Positions 43,399 to 51,550 of a stretch of DNA of 64,000 nucleotides are shown piece by piece; position 1 is the first letter of the stretch; the number at the start of each line of letters is the position of its first letter. Location of the stretch: the NCBI RefSeq assembly GCF_021462825.1, contig NZ_JAKEEB010000002.1:186001-250000 (forward strand). Reading direction: 5' to 3'. Source of the DNA: Streptomyces glomeratus (GTDB lineage: Bacteria > Actinomycetota > Actinomycetes > Streptomycetales > Streptomycetaceae). The notes beneath the pieces are model-generated. The model did no database searches, had not been told where the DNA came from, and saw nothing but the letters and a program-made list of their open reading frames with translations. Position numbers and translations under genes: made by a program.

Positions 43399-45996
43399 CT
43401 ACAGCGTCTTGCCGGTCGCCGGACCGACCAGCAGGCCCTCGCCGAAGCGGTCCACGCGGACCGTGTCGCCGTCCTTGACCTCGCCGGCCAGGATCTCCCG
43501 GGCGAGGCGGTCGCCGATGGCGGTCTGGACGAGACGGCGCAGCGGGCGCGCGCCGTAGGCCGGGTCCATGCCCTCGTCGGCGAGCCACTCCAGGGCCTCG
43601 GGGGTCACCTCCAGGGTGAGCCGGCGCTCCGCCAGGCGCCGCGACAGCCGGTCGATCTGGAGCCGGGCGATCCGGCTCAGCTCGTCCTTCGTCAGCGACG
43701 AGAAGACCACCAGGTCGTCGAGCCGGTTCAGGAACTCCGGCTTGAAGGAGGCCCGGACCACCTCCAGGACCTGCTCCCTCTTCTCCTCCTCGCTGGTGGT
43801 CGGGTCGACCAGGAACTGGCTGCCCAGGTTCGAGGTCATCACGAGGATCACGTTGCGGAAGTCGACGGTGCGCCCCTGACCGTCCGTCAGGCGGCCGTCG
43901 TCCAGCACCTGCAGGAGGATGTCGAAGACCTCCGGGTGGGCCTTCTCCACCTCGTCGAGCAGGATGACGCTGTACGGGCGACGGCGCACCGCCTCCGTGA
44001 GCTGGCCGCCCTCCTCGTAACCGACGTAGCCGGGCGGGGCGCCGACCAGCCGGGCGACGCTGTGCTTCTCGCCGTACTCCGACATGTCGATGCGGACCAT
44101 CGCCCGCTCGTCGTCGAAGAGGAAGTCGGCGAGCGCCTTGGCCAGTTCGGTCTTGCCGACGCCCGTCGGGCCGAGGAAGAGGAACGAGCCGGTCGGGCGG
44201 TCGGGGTCGGCGATGCCGGCCCGGCTGCGGCGTACGGCGTCGGAGACGGCCCGTACGGCCTCGGTCTGGCCGATGAGCCGCCGGCCCAGCTCCTCCTCCA
44301 TGCGCAGCAGCTTCTGCGTCTCGCCCTCCAGGAGGCGTCCGGCGGGGATGCCGGTCCAGGAGGCGACGACGTCCGCGATGTCGTCGGGACCGACCTCCTC
44401 CTTGACCATGGTGTCCCTGGCGGCCTCCTCCTCGGCCTGCGAGGCGGCCTCCAGTTCCTTCTCCAGGCCCGGGATCTCGCCGTACAGCAGCTTGGAGGCG
44501 GTGTCGAAGTCGCCGTCGCGCTGAGCCCGTTCGGCCTGGCCGCGCAGGTCGTCGAGCTTCTCCTTCAGCTCGCCGACGCGGTTGAGGGACTGCTTCTCCT
44601 TCTCCCAGCGGGCGGTCAGGCCGCGCAGCTCCTCCTCCTTGTCGGCGAGGTCGCGGCGCAGCTTCTCCAGCCGCTCCTTGGACGCCTGGTCGGTCTCCTT
44701 GCCGATCGCCAGCTCCTCCATGCGCAGCCGGTCCACGGCACGCTGGAGCTCGTCGATCTCGACGGGGGACGAGTCGATCTCCATGCGCAGCCGGGAGGCG
44801 GACTCGTCGACCAGGTCGATGGCCTTGTCGGGCAGGAAGCGGGAGGTGATGTACCGGTCGGAGAGGGTGGCCGCGGCCACCAGCGCGCTGTCCGCGATCT
44901 GCACCTTGTGGTGGGCCTCGTAGCGGCCCTTGAGGCCGCGCAGGATGGCGATGGTGTCCTCGACGGTCGGCTCGGCCACCAGTACCTGCTGGAAGCGGCG
45001 CTCCAGGGCCGCATCCTTCTCGATCCGCTCCCGGTACTCGTCGAGGGTCGTCGCGCCGACCATGCGCAGCTCGCCGCGGGCCAGCATCGGCTTGAGCATG
45101 TTGCCCGCGTCCATGGCGGAGTCGCCTCCGGCGCCCGCGCCCACGACGGTGTGCAGCTCGTCGATGAACGTGATGATCTGGCCCTCGGAGTCCTTGATCT
45201 CGGCGAGGACGGTCTTCAGCCGCTCCTCGAACTCGCCGCGGTACTTGGCGCCCGCGACCATGGCGCCGAGGTCCAGCGCGACCAGCCGCTTGTCCTTGAG
45301 GGACTCGGGCACGTCGCCCTTCACGATCCGCTGGGCGAGCCCCTCGACGACGGCGGTCTTGCCGACGCCGGGCTCACCGATGAGCACCGGGTTGTTCTTC
45401 GTACGGCGGGAGAGCACCTGCACCACGCGGCGGATCTCCTGGTCCCGGCCGATGACCGGGTCGAGCTTGCCGTCGCGCGCGGCGGCGGTGAAGTCGGTGC
45501 CGAACTTCTCCAGGGCCTTGTACTGGCCCTCCGGGTCCGGGGTCGTCACCCGGCGTCCTCCCCTCGTCCTCTGGAACGCCTCCAGGAGCTTCTTGGCGTC
45601 CGCGCCCTCGCGGGACAGGACCTCTCCCGCGGCGCCGCCCTTGCCGGCGATGCCGATGAGCAGATGCTCGGTGGAGAGGTACTCGTCGCCGAGGTCCTTG
45701 GCGCGCTTGCCCGCGTCGGCGATCACGGCGAGCAACTCGCGGTTGGGCTGGGGCGGCGCGACGGTCGACCCGGTGACGCTGGGCAGACCGGCGAGCACGC
45801 GCTCGGCGCCGGACCGCACGGAGGCCTGGTCGGCGTCCACGGCGGCCAGCAGGTCGATGATGTTCTCGTTGTCCTGCCCCTCGAGCAGCGCGAGGAGCAG
45901 GTGGGCGGGGGTCAGGTCCGGGTGGCCCTCCGACACGGCCCGGCTGGTGGCCGCGTTGATCGCGTCCCGGCTCCTGTTGGTCAGCTCGGCGTCCAC
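43399..45996 (-). CDS. clpB: ATP-dependent disaggregase ClpB
   Basis: An 865-residue Hsp100 that pulls aggregated proteins apart together with DnaK. The N-domain (1-145) begins [23 protein letters not shown]1 has Walker A GEPGVGKT and Walker [11 protein letters not shown]. The M-domain coiled coil runs from about residue 400 to 510. NBD2 has [38 protein letters not shown], sensor TSNLGSQ and [20 protein letters not shown]. Length is normal. A HAIR operator at 46073-46093 overlaps the promoter region, predicting repression by HspR, whose gene is about 5 kb away. A hairpin terminator follows. Confidence 0.99.
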   Translation of the reverse strand: MDAELTNRSRDAINAATSRAVSEGHPDLTPAHLLLALLEGQDNENIIDLLAAVDADQASVRSGAERVLAGLPSVTGSTVAPPQPNRELLAVIADAGKRAKDLGDEYLSTEHLLIGIAGKGGAAGEVLSREGADAKKLLEAFQRTRGGRRVTTPDPEGQYKALEKFGTDFTAAARDGKLDPVIGRDQEIRRVVQVLSRRTKNNPVLIGEPGVGKTAVVEGLAQRIVKGDVPESLKDKRLVALDLGAMVAGAKYRGEFEERLKTVLAEIKDSEGQIITFIDELHTVVGAGAGGDSAMDAGNMLKPMLARGELRMVGATTLDEYRERIEKDAALERRFQQVLVAEPTVEDTIAILRGLKGRYEAHHKVQIADSALVAAATLSDRYITSRFLPDKAIDLVDESASRLRMEIDSSPVEIDELQRAVDRLRMEELAIGKETDQASKERLEKLRRDLADKEEELRGLTARWEKEKQSLNRVGELKEKLDDLRGQAERAQRDGDFDTASKLLYGEIPGLEKELEAASQAEEEAARDTMVKEEVGPDDIADVVASWTGIPAGRLLEGETQKLLRMEEELGRRLIGQTEAVRAVSDAVRRSRAGIADPDRPTGSFLFLGPTGVGKTELAKALADFLFDDERAMVRIDMSEYGEKHSVARLVGAPPGYVGYEEGGQLTEAVRRRPYSVILLDEVEKAHPEVFDILLQVLDDGRLTDGQGRTVDFRNVILVMTSNLGSQFLVDPTTSEEEKREQVLEVVRASFKPEFLNRLDDLVVFSSLTKDELSRIARLQIDRLSRRLAERRLTLEVTPEALEWLADEGMDPAYGARPLRRLVQTAIGDRLAREILAGEVKDGDTVRVDRFGEGLLVGPATGKTL

Positions 45997-46072
45997 GTTC
46001 CCGATCTCCTCCTTGCGTCGGCCGCGCTCAGCTGTCGTCTTCCTTCACTCTGACGAGAGCAACGTACACAAA

Positions 46073-46093
46073 GTTGAGTCTATTCCACTCAAG
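46073..46093. promoter_or_regulatory. HAIR operator (HspR site) before clpB
   Basis: GTTGAGT-CTATTCC-ACTCAAG matches the HspR-associated inverted repeat consensus CTTGAGT-N7-ACTCAAG at 13 of 14 positions. It is 77 bp upstream of the clpB start. Confidence 0.93.
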
Positions 46094-46156
46094 GAGTGGA
46101 GCGGGAGAGGCAAGCGGCGTGTACCCGAGTGCCCGAAAGGCCGAGCGGACACACCG

Positions 46157-46190
46157 ACGGCCCTGCCGCGGGCATCCGCGGCAGGGCCGT
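46157..46190. terminator. Hairpin between clpB and the Rieske-like gene (outer)
   Basis: A perfect hairpin with arms ACGGCCCTGCCGCGG (46157-46171) and 46176-46190 surrounds GCAT. It insulates the clpB promoter from the upstream minus-strand gene. Nothing else was seen in the 384-bp gap except the HAIR and the next hairpin. Confidence 0.75.
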
Positions 46191-46296
46191 CACCGGCTGT
46201 GACCGTCGTGACTGCATGGGTCACGGGGAGATGGGAGGAAGGACTGCTTCAAGCCACCATACTCACGGGACGTACCCGGAGTTCCCGCACAAAACT

Positions 46297-46337
46297 GCAG
46301 CGGCGTCACCGTGTTCAGGTCACGGTGACGCCGCTGC
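46297..46337 (-). terminator. Hairpin terminator of the peptide / Rieske-like operon
   Basis: A perfect hairpin with arms GCAGCGGCGTCACCGTG (46297-46313) and 46321-46337 and a 7-base loop lies 43 bases after the stop at 46381. Confidence 0.85.
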
Positions 46338-46380
46338 GGGGGGAAGCACCTGAGCGATTTGTTACGACGGGGGAATCGCG

Positions 46381-46716
46381 TCAGGCACTGCGGGGGGTGG
46401 CTGAGATGGTCCTGATTTCCGGGGTGTCCGGTTCGACCAGGCGGTGGTCGCGCTGGTCGAGGTTCACAAAGATCATTCCGTACCTTATGGCGCACCGGAC
46501 CGGCTGCGGCGCCCCCCGAGGCCGCCGCAGAAGCCGGTAGGCCCGCACGTCCTCGTCCTCGTCCCGGGTGACGACGACGGGCTCCCCGAACACGGTCACC
46601 ATCAACGAGTCACCGCTGTGGGGGATGGCGGTGACCAAGTCGATGAAGTGCCAGCCGGAGCGGTAGGCCGTGGCCATCTCGCGACGGAAGGTGCGGTCGT
46701 CCGGAGGAGTGGTCAC
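46381..46716 (-). CDS. Rieske-like domain protein lacking cluster ligands
   Basis: A 111-residue protein. [20 protein letters not shown], then [30 protein letters not shown] and [11 protein letters not shown] follow the order of the N-terminal Rieske domain of ring-hydroxylating oxygenases. The cluster-binding segments are gone: where CxH should stand the protein reads LLRRPRGAP, and the loop holding CxxH is deleted, so no [2Fe-2S] cluster can bind in the usual way. The start GTG at 46714-46716 has GGAGC in front, inside the last codons of the upstream peptide gene, with one base between stop and start, so the two are translationally coupled. An ATG at 46735-46737 would overlap the peptide gene and lacks a ribosome site. 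Role unknown. Confidence 0.65.
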   Translation of the reverse strand: MTTPPDDRTFRREMATAYRSGWHFIDLVTAIPHSGDSLMVTVFGEPVVVTRDEDEDVRAYRLLRRPRGAPQPVRCAIRYGMIFVNLDQRDHRLVEPDTPEIRTISATPRSA

Positions 46717-46717
46717 A

Positions 46718-46924
46718 TCAGCTCCACACGCTGTCATCTGTGCCGACGGGTGTGTCACTGCCGGCCACGGAAGAAGCGGGCACCAACGACCAGACACTGT
46801 CCGCTCGCACGTCCTCCTTCGTGCCGGAGAGGCCACTCAGCGTTCCGAAGGCCACAACGGCGGAGAAGGTGGCGACAAGCACCGAGCGAAGCATTCTCTT
46901 ACCCATAGTCGGCTTCGTCCTCAC
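46718..46924 (-). CDS. Small secreted peptide with duplicated DSVWS motif
   Basis: A 68-residue peptide. Basic start (VRTKPTMGKRMLRS), hydrophobic core (VLVATFSAVVAFGTLSGLS), then a short mature part of about 35 residues, in which DSVWS occurs at 42-46 and again as the last five residues (64-68). This looks like an exported peptide, possibly processed to a C-terminal pentapeptide or longer signal. The start is GTG at 46922-46924 with AGGGGACC upstream. Codon choice is less GC-rich than its neighbours (AGA, CTT, ACT, AGT). The stop is one base before the Rieske-like gene start. It is divergent from a LuxR-type regulator 113 bp away. I do not know the family; a signalling role is inference from context. 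Confidence 0.65.
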   Translation of the reverse strand: MRTKPTMGKRMLRSVLVATFSAVVAFGTLSGLSGTKEDVRADSVWSLVPASSVAGSDTPVGTDDSVWS

Positions 46925-46999
46925 TTGAAGGTCCCCTCTTCCCCCGTCGACTAAGACGATGGCTCATTCGGGCACGTCATGGCCACACAATCGGTGCAT

Positions 47000-47016
47000 C
47001 ATGTTCCTGCATGTTC
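47000..47016. promoter_or_regulatory. CATGTTC direct repeat in the peptide / LuxR divergent promoter
   Basis: CATGTTC at 47000-47006 and 47010-47016, ten bases apart, puts both copies on one helical face. It lies 22-38 bp before the TTG start of the LuxR-type regulator and 76-92 bp from the divergent peptide start. A candidate operator for the regulator. Confidence 0.4.
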
Positions 47017-47037
47017 AGGACCCTGGGGGGTGGAGGT

Positions 47038-48048
47038 TTGACAACCAATCGGGCTAAAGCGACACATCCCCATGCCTTGACCGAACTGTGCGAGGAGGGT
47101 GGCCGCCTGTATGCGAACGCCCTGCGCACAGGGCGTATCGCCCGCGCCGACGCGGAAGAGGCTCCTTGTCTGATGGAGTTCGCCCTCCTCCATCCCGATC
47201 CGGACGACGCGAACTGGCTGCGTCCCGTGCCCCCTTCGGTCGCCCTGGCCCAGCGGCTCCACCCGCTCGAGCGGGAGATCTCCGAGCGCAGGCGGCTGTC
47301 GACCAGTCTGGCCGAAATCTTCGAGCCGTTCATGGCCCTCAGCGCCCAGGCGACCGCGCCCACGCACTCGATCACGGTGCTGGAGGGACTCGACCGAATC
47401 AACGCGGCACTCGACCTGGCCACGGCCCAGTGCCAGAACGAGATGCTCACGGTCCAGCCGAGCGGCCACCGCCCCGAGCGCCGGCTCATCGAGGGACTGG
47501 AGCGTGACAGGCCGCTGATCGAACGCGGGGTGCGCATCCGGACCCTGTACCAGCACACGGCCCGGTACAGCCCGGAACGGCTGGCCTACGTGGACCAGTT
47601 CGCCGACGGCAAGGCCGAGTACCGCACCATCGACGAGCTCGTCGAGCGGCTCATCATCTGCGACGAGGCCGTCGCGTTCATCCCCATCAGCGACGACCGC
47701 CAGGTCGCCCTGGAGCTGCGTCACCCGGGCCTGGTCCGCTACCTGGTCAAGGTCTTCGAGTTCATGTGGGGCCGGGCGGTGCCGCTGAGAGCGGGCACCC
47801 CCTACGAGACCGACCCGGACGGCATCACGGACATCCAGCACTCCATCGCCAAACTGCTCGTGGAGGGCCATGTCGACGAGGCCATCGCCCGCCGCCTCGG
47901 CATGAACGTGCGCACCTGCCGCGCCCACATAGCCAAGCTGGCCACGGCCCTCGGCAGCGGCAGCCGCGCCCAACTCGGCTACCTCATCGCCCAGTCGGGG
48001 ATCCTGAGCCAGAACCAAGGCCTTCCGGGGGAGGGCCGGCCGCAGTGA
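47038..48048 (+). CDS. LuxR-type HTH regulator with PLD-like N-terminal domain (paralogue 1)
   Basis: A 336-residue regulator. The long N-terminal part contains ALTELCEEGGRLYANALRTG, FALLHPDPDDANWLRPVPPS and a middle domain with NEMLTVQPSG and IRTLYQHTARYSPERLAYVD, then FIPISDDRQVALELRHPGLV, as in the TrmB/phospholipase-D-like LuxR regulators common in Streptomyces. The C-terminal helix-turn-helix reads IAKLLVEGHVDEAIARRLGM then NVRTCRAHIAKL. No receiver domain, so a ligand is probably sensed. The start is TTG at 47038 behind GGGGGGTGG; it aligns with the start of the paralogue at 48122-49159, and an ATG at 47011 has no ribosome site. Divergent from the secreted peptide gene, convergent with its paralogue. 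Confidence 0.87.
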   Translation: MTTNRAKATHPHALTELCEEGGRLYANALRTGRIARADAEEAPCLMEFALLHPDPDDANWLRPVPPSVALAQRLHPLEREISERRRLSTSLAEIFEPFMALSAQATAPTHSITVLEGLDRINAALDLATAQCQNEMLTVQPSGHRPERRLIEGLERDRPLIERGVRIRTLYQHTARYSPERLAYVDQFADGKAEYRTIDELVERLIICDEAVAFIPISDDRQVALELRHPGLVRYLVKVFEFMWGRAVPLRAGTPYETDPDGITDIQHSIAKLLVEGHVDEAIARRLGMNVRTCRAHIAKLATALGSGSRAQLGYLIAQSGILSQNQGLPGEGRPQ

Positions 48049-48090
48049 CGAAGGCGCCCGGGCGAGGGCGCGCTCGTCGCGCGGAGCGGA

Positions 48091-48110
48091 GCCGTGCCGC
48101 CCGGCACGGC
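48091..48110. terminator. Hairpin between the convergent LuxR-type genes
   Basis: GCCGTGCCG (48091-48099) and CGGCACGGC (48102-48110) pair perfectly around two bases (or a slightly wider loop) in the 73-bp gap between the two convergent regulators. Confidence 0.6.
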
Positions 48111-48121
48111 GGCCGGCCCCC

Positions 48122-49159
48122 TCACAGACCGGCCGGGGGTTCCTGCGCACAGGGAGCGGTGGCGGGCAGCAGTTCGGGCGCGTGCGGGGGGCCGTCCAGG
48201 CCCGCCTGGGCGATGCGCACGCCCAGCTGTGTACGGCTCGCCGCGCCCAGGGTCTCGGAGAGCCGGGCGATGTGCGCCCGGCAGGTGCGCACGCTGATGC
48301 CGAGACGTTCGGCGACCACGGCGTCCTGGTGGCCCTCCGCCAGCAGCGCCGCGATCGAGCGTTCCCGGTGGGTGATGCCGTCGATACCGGTCTCCGGCAG
48401 CGGGGACGTCAGCGGGATCGCCAGGCGCCACAGGCGCTCGAAGACGGTCACCAGATAGTCGATCAGGGCCGGATGGCGCAGCTCCAGCGCGATGGTGCGG
48501 TCGGTGTTCGCCGGGATGAAGGCGACCGTGCGGTCGAAGAGGATCAGACGCTCGGGCACCTCGTCCAGGGTGCGTGCCTCGGCCGCCTCGCCCATCAGCT
48601 CCATGTAGGTGTGCAGCCCCTGGCCGTGCCGGGCGACATGCGTGTACAGATCGCGCATGCGAACGCCCCTGCGGCGCATCTCCATCGCCCGGTGCAGGCC
48701 CTCGGAGAGCTCGTCCTCACGGCGGATGCCACCCGGCTGCACCGTCAGCACCTCGCGCGTGCACTGTTCCGTCGCCTCGTCCATGGCGGCACGGATCCGC
48801 GGCAGCCCGTCCAGGACACGGATCGCCACGCCCTCCGCGGGGCCCTGCTCACGGCCGCCGAGCCCGGCGTACCACTCGACCGCGGCCACCGCCGCCCCCA
48901 CCCGCGTCTGGCTCGTGCTGACCTCCTCGTGCACCCCGCGCAGCAACCGGGTCATGACCTCCTGCGGGGAGGTCGGCACCAGCCAGTCCATGTCGTCGGG
49001 GTCCGGGTGCAGCAGCGCGAGTTCCAGCAGACAGGGCACCGCCGCGGCGTCGGCTCGGGGCACCCGGCCCCGGCGCACGGCCCGGGAGTACACGCGGTTC
49101 CCTGCCTCGCAGAGCCGGTCAGCGCCGTGCGGATGCGCGTCCGTCCCGTGCCCGGCCAT
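48122..49159 (-). CDS. LuxR-type HTH regulator with PLD-like N-terminal domain (paralogue 2)
   Basis: A 345-residue regulator homologous along its length to the neighbour at 47038-48048. Shared blocks are LELALLHPDPDDMDWLVPTS, REVLTVQPGGIRREDELSEG, MRDLYTHVARHGQGLHTYME, FIPANTDRTIALELRHPALI and the helix-turn-helix LLAEGHQDAVVAERLGISVR followed by TCRAHIARL. It differs by a C-terminal Pro/Ala-rich tail. The start is ATG at 49157-49159 with AGGGGTGG just upstream; more upstream in-frame codons have no ribosome site. No peptide gene was found at its own 5' end; 49160-49478 holds only GC-rich spacer and a terminator. A local gene duplication with inversion is likely. Confidence 0.87.
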   Translation of the reverse strand: MAGHGTDAHPHGADRLCEAGNRVYSRAVRRGRVPRADAAAVPCLLELALLHPDPDDMDWLVPTSPQEVMTRLLRGVHEEVSTSQTRVGAAVAAVEWYAGLGGREQGPAEGVAIRVLDGLPRIRAAMDEATEQCTREVLTVQPGGIRREDELSEGLHRAMEMRRRGVRMRDLYTHVARHGQGLHTYMELMGEAAEARTLDEVPERLILFDRTVAFIPANTDRTIALELRHPALIDYLVTVFERLWRLAIPLTSPLPETGIDGITHRERSIAALLAEGHQDAVVAERLGISVRTCRAHIARLSETLGAASRTQLGVRIAQAGLDGPPHAPELLPATAPCAQEPPAGL

Positions 49160-49378
49160 CTTCCACCCCTGGCTCCCACTCCCGGCTCCAGCGTCCTGCA
49201 TCGCCTTCGCAGCGCAACTATGCGCGGACCCGCCCGCCTCCGCAACACGGCTCCGCCGCCCCAACGCCCGTACTTGCCCGGGAAGGTCCTGGATTCTCCC
49301 ACCCTCCGGAAGTTCCGATTGCACCCAGGTGACGGGGGCGCGGGCCGCGTCGGACGGAGTGGCCGGGTCCATCGAAAA

Positions 49379-49420
49379 CAGCCGTGGCGGGCGAGCATCG
49401 CTGCCCGCCCACCACGGCTG
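49379..49420 (-). terminator. Terminator of the sugar-binding lipoprotein gene
   Basis: CAGCCGTGG (49379-49387) and CCACGGCTG (49412-49420) form an outer stem, with CGGGC/GCCCG pairing inside. It lies 59 bases past the stop at 49479. The rest of the 319-bp gap to the LuxR paralogue shows nothing else. Confidence 0.7.
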
Positions 49421-49478
49421 CTTCGGTCCGCTTGCGTCTGCTCGGGTCCGGCTGCCTCCGTCCTGCCGTCCCCGCCCG

Positions 49479-50615
49479 CTACTTCAGGCCGACCGCCGCA
49501 CAGGCCGCCTTGTACCTGGGGGTGCAGATCTCCTCGACGGTGTAGATGCCGTCCTCGAGCACGGTGTCCTTGATGTTGTCCTTCTTGAGCGAGACCACCG
49601 GCACCAGCATCGACGGGATCTTCTTCTCCGTCGGGCTGTCGACCTTGTCGCGGGTCAGCGCGTCGAACTCGATCGAGCGGCCCTGGACCTTGGCCACCGC
49701 CATCTCGGCGGCGTTGTTGGCCTCCTGCGGGTACGACTTGTACACGCTCATGTACTGCTCACCCGCGATGACCCGCTGCACGGCGTCCAGCGACGCGTCC
49801 TGTCCGGTCACCGGCGGGACCTTGGTGACGCCCGCCGCCTTCAGCGCCTCGATGACGGCGCCTGCCATGCCGTCGTTGGCCGAGTAGACGCCCGCGATGT
49901 TGCCCAGACCGACGGACCGGATCGCCTCCGTCATGTTCGCCTTGGCGTTCTCCGGCTTCCAGTCCTTCGTGTCGTAGGACTTGACGATGTTGACCTTGCC
50001 CTGGAGCTCGCTGAGCGCGCCCTCCTTGAACTGCGCCGCGTTCGGGTCGGTGATCGAACCGTTCATCATGACGATCTTGCCGCCGTCAGCCCTGGTGCCG
50101 AGCGCCTCGATGAGCTCACGGCCCTGCACCTGGCCGACCAGCTCGTTGTCGAAGGAGATGTACGCGTCGATCGGGCCCTGGGCGAGCCGGTCGTAGGCGA
50201 TGACCGGAATGCCCGCGTCCTTGGCCTTCTGCACGCCCGGCGCGATGGCCTTGGCGTCCACCGCGTCCACCAGCAGCACATCCACCTTGTCGGCGATCAT
50301 CTGGTCGAGCTGCTCGTTCTGCTTGGCCGGCTGGGCGTCTGCGTTGGCGTAGACGACCTTGCCCTTGTTGTGGGTGAGGGAGGCCACCTGGTCCCGGATG
50401 ATCGGGTAGTCGAACTTGTCGTACCGCGGATTCTCCTTCTCCGGCAGAAGGAGACCCACTGTGATGTCGTCGCCCTTCTTCGGAGTCGCGGAGCTGCTGC
50501 CCCCGCCGGCTCCGCCGATGACGCCGCACGCGGCAAGAGAGGCGGCCGCCGTGGAGACGGCCAGGGCCATGGCGGTTCGACGCACAGCAGTCCTACGGGT
50601 GGTACGAGCGTTCAC
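49479..50615 (-). CDS. Orphan sugar-binding lipoprotein of ABC type (XylF/ChvE-like)
   Basis: A 378-residue extracytoplasmic sugar-binding protein. The lipobox is SLAAC (Cys30), after an Arg-rich Sec or Tat-like leader. The periplasmic-binding-protein type I fold shows ITVGLLLPEKENPRYDKFDY, VVYANADAQPAKQNEQLDQM, DVLLVDAVDAKAIAPGVQKA, GIPVIAYDRLAQG, YISFDNELVGQVQGRELIEA, VYSANDGMAGAVIEALKAAG and TGQDASLDAVQRVIAGEQYM, the xylose/glucose-type order. No permease or ATPase gene adjoins it, so it must work with a transporter encoded elsewhere or act as a sensor. The start is ATG at 50613-50615. It lies downstream of hspR on the same strand, but a hairpin separates them. Confidence 0.93.
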   Translation of the reverse strand: MNARTTRRTAVRRTAMALAVSTAAASLAACGVIGGAGGGSSSATPKKGDDITVGLLLPEKENPRYDKFDYPIIRDQVASLTHNKGKVVYANADAQPAKQNEQLDQMIADKVDVLLVDAVDAKAIAPGVQKAKDAGIPVIAYDRLAQGPIDAYISFDNELVGQVQGRELIEALGTRADGGKIVMMNGSITDPNAAQFKEGALSELQGKVNIVKSYDTKDWKPENAKANMTEAIRSVGLGNIAGVYSANDGMAGAVIEALKAAGVTKVPPVTGQDASLDAVQRVIAGEQYMSVYKSYPQEANNAAEMAVAKVQGRSIEFDALTRDKVDSPTEKKIPSMLVPVVSLKKDNIKDTVLEDGIYTVEEICTPRYKAACAAVGLK

Positions 50616-51034
50616 ATCAGATGCCTTCCGAGCACGGGAGCAGCATTGCTACCCAGGTGGCTGAAAGCCAACGCGGCGACGGTATGCAGCGTCAAGAAGT
50701 ACGGGTTAACGAGATGGCAACAGGATCTCTGTGGAAGTCAAGTGAAAACAAAGAGGCCCTCCTGCGCCGACCGACTTCGAACCCCCGTCCGATGAAGCCT
50801 CCACCCACGACCTGCACAGGTTCTGCACCCGACGTCCCGTCAACTGCCCTGGTGAGGCGCCGCGTTCAGTTCCGGCAGGCAAACGTGATCTCCGTCACGT
50901 ACGTTCGCGGCGAGGCATCCGCACGCCGTCAGGCACGCTCCCGCAAACGGCAGTTCTTCGTGAACTGCGCAATACCGGGCACAAGGCCCAACCCGCCGGT
51001 AGCGCGCTCCGCCGGCACCCGGAACCGGACCACG
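50616..51034. promoter_or_regulatory. Upstream region of the sugar-binding lipoprotein gene
   Basis: This stretch has no gene that I can support. On the minus strand it contains a relatively AT-rich segment around 50690-50760 with TTGACT (reading from about 50748 down), a possible -35 element, but no clear -10 at the right distance. A T-loop-like GGGTTCGAA near 50787 does not belong to a tRNA. Confidence 0.35.
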
Positions 51035-51077
51035 CGAAAGGGGCCCGGAGGCCACTTCCGGCCTCCGGACCCCTTCG
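51035..51077 (-). terminator. Terminator of the dnaK-grpE-dnaJ-hspR operon
   Basis: CGAAAGGGGCCCGGAGGCC (51035-51053) pairs with 51060-51077 with one bulge and one mismatch around a 6-base loop, 16 bases past the hspR stop. Confidence 0.8.
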
Positions 51078-51093
51078 TGTCCGCGTGCGCGCG

Positions 51094-51546
51094 TCAGTCC
51101 GCCTGCTGCTGTCGCTTCGGCCGCCACACCACCAGCGCGCTGGTCTGCTGCACCTCCTGGTACGGCACCAGGTCGCGGCGGTACGAGGCGTGCACCGCGG
51201 CCTCGCGCTGGCGCATGGTCGCCGCCGCGCCGTCCAGCGCGGCCTGGAGCTCCGCCACGCGGGACTGCAGCGCGGCCACCTGGTTCTCCAGTTCGATGAT
51301 GCGCTTGATGCCGGCCAGATTGATGCCCTCGTCCTGCGACAGCTGCTGCACCTGGCGGAGCAGTTCGATGTCACGGGCCGAGTAACGCCGGCCCCGGCCC
51401 GCGGTGCGGTCCGGGGACACGAGTCCCAGGCGGTCGTACTGGCGCAATGTCTGCGGGTGCAGTCCGGAGAGCTGGGCCGCCACCGAGATGACGTAGACCG
51501 GGGTGTCCTCGGTCAGTTCGTACGGGTTCCGTCGACGGCCGTCCAT
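51094..51546 (-). CDS. hspR: Heat-shock repressor HspR (MerR family)
   Basis: A 150-residue MerR-type repressor of the dnaK operon and clpB. The helix-turn-helix and wing region is VYVISVAAQLSGLHPQTLRQ followed by YDRLGLVSPDRTAGRGRRYS. A dimerisation coiled coil follows (LENQVAALQSRVAELQAAL). In Streptomyces HspR uses DnaK as corepressor, so it senses free chaperone. The start is ATG at 51544-51546, four bases after dnaJ. Last gene of the operon it represses; three HAIR sites are visible in the window (one at clpB, two at dnaK). Confidence 0.98.
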   Translation of the reverse strand: MDGRRRNPYELTEDTPVYVISVAAQLSGLHPQTLRQYDRLGLVSPDRTAGRGRRYSARDIELLRQVQQLSQDEGINLAGIKRIIELENQVAALQSRVAELQAALDGAAATMRQREAAVHASYRRDLVPYQEVQQTSALVVWRPKRQQQAD

Positions 51547-51550
51547 CTCC

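Noticed and set aside
43189..46053. A 954-codon open frame on the plus strand opposite clpB
   Set aside because: It mirrors the clpB codon pattern, a known artefact of GC-rich genes; the translation is low-complexity with no domain.
48122..49372. A longer start for the second LuxR regulator (adding 71 residues)
   Set aside because: No ribosome site at the upstream codon, and the extension has no counterpart in the neighbouring paralogue.
50770..50815. GGGTTCGAA on the minus strand, resembling a tRNA T-arm
   Set aside because: No complementary stem, no anticodon arm and no acceptor stem around it.
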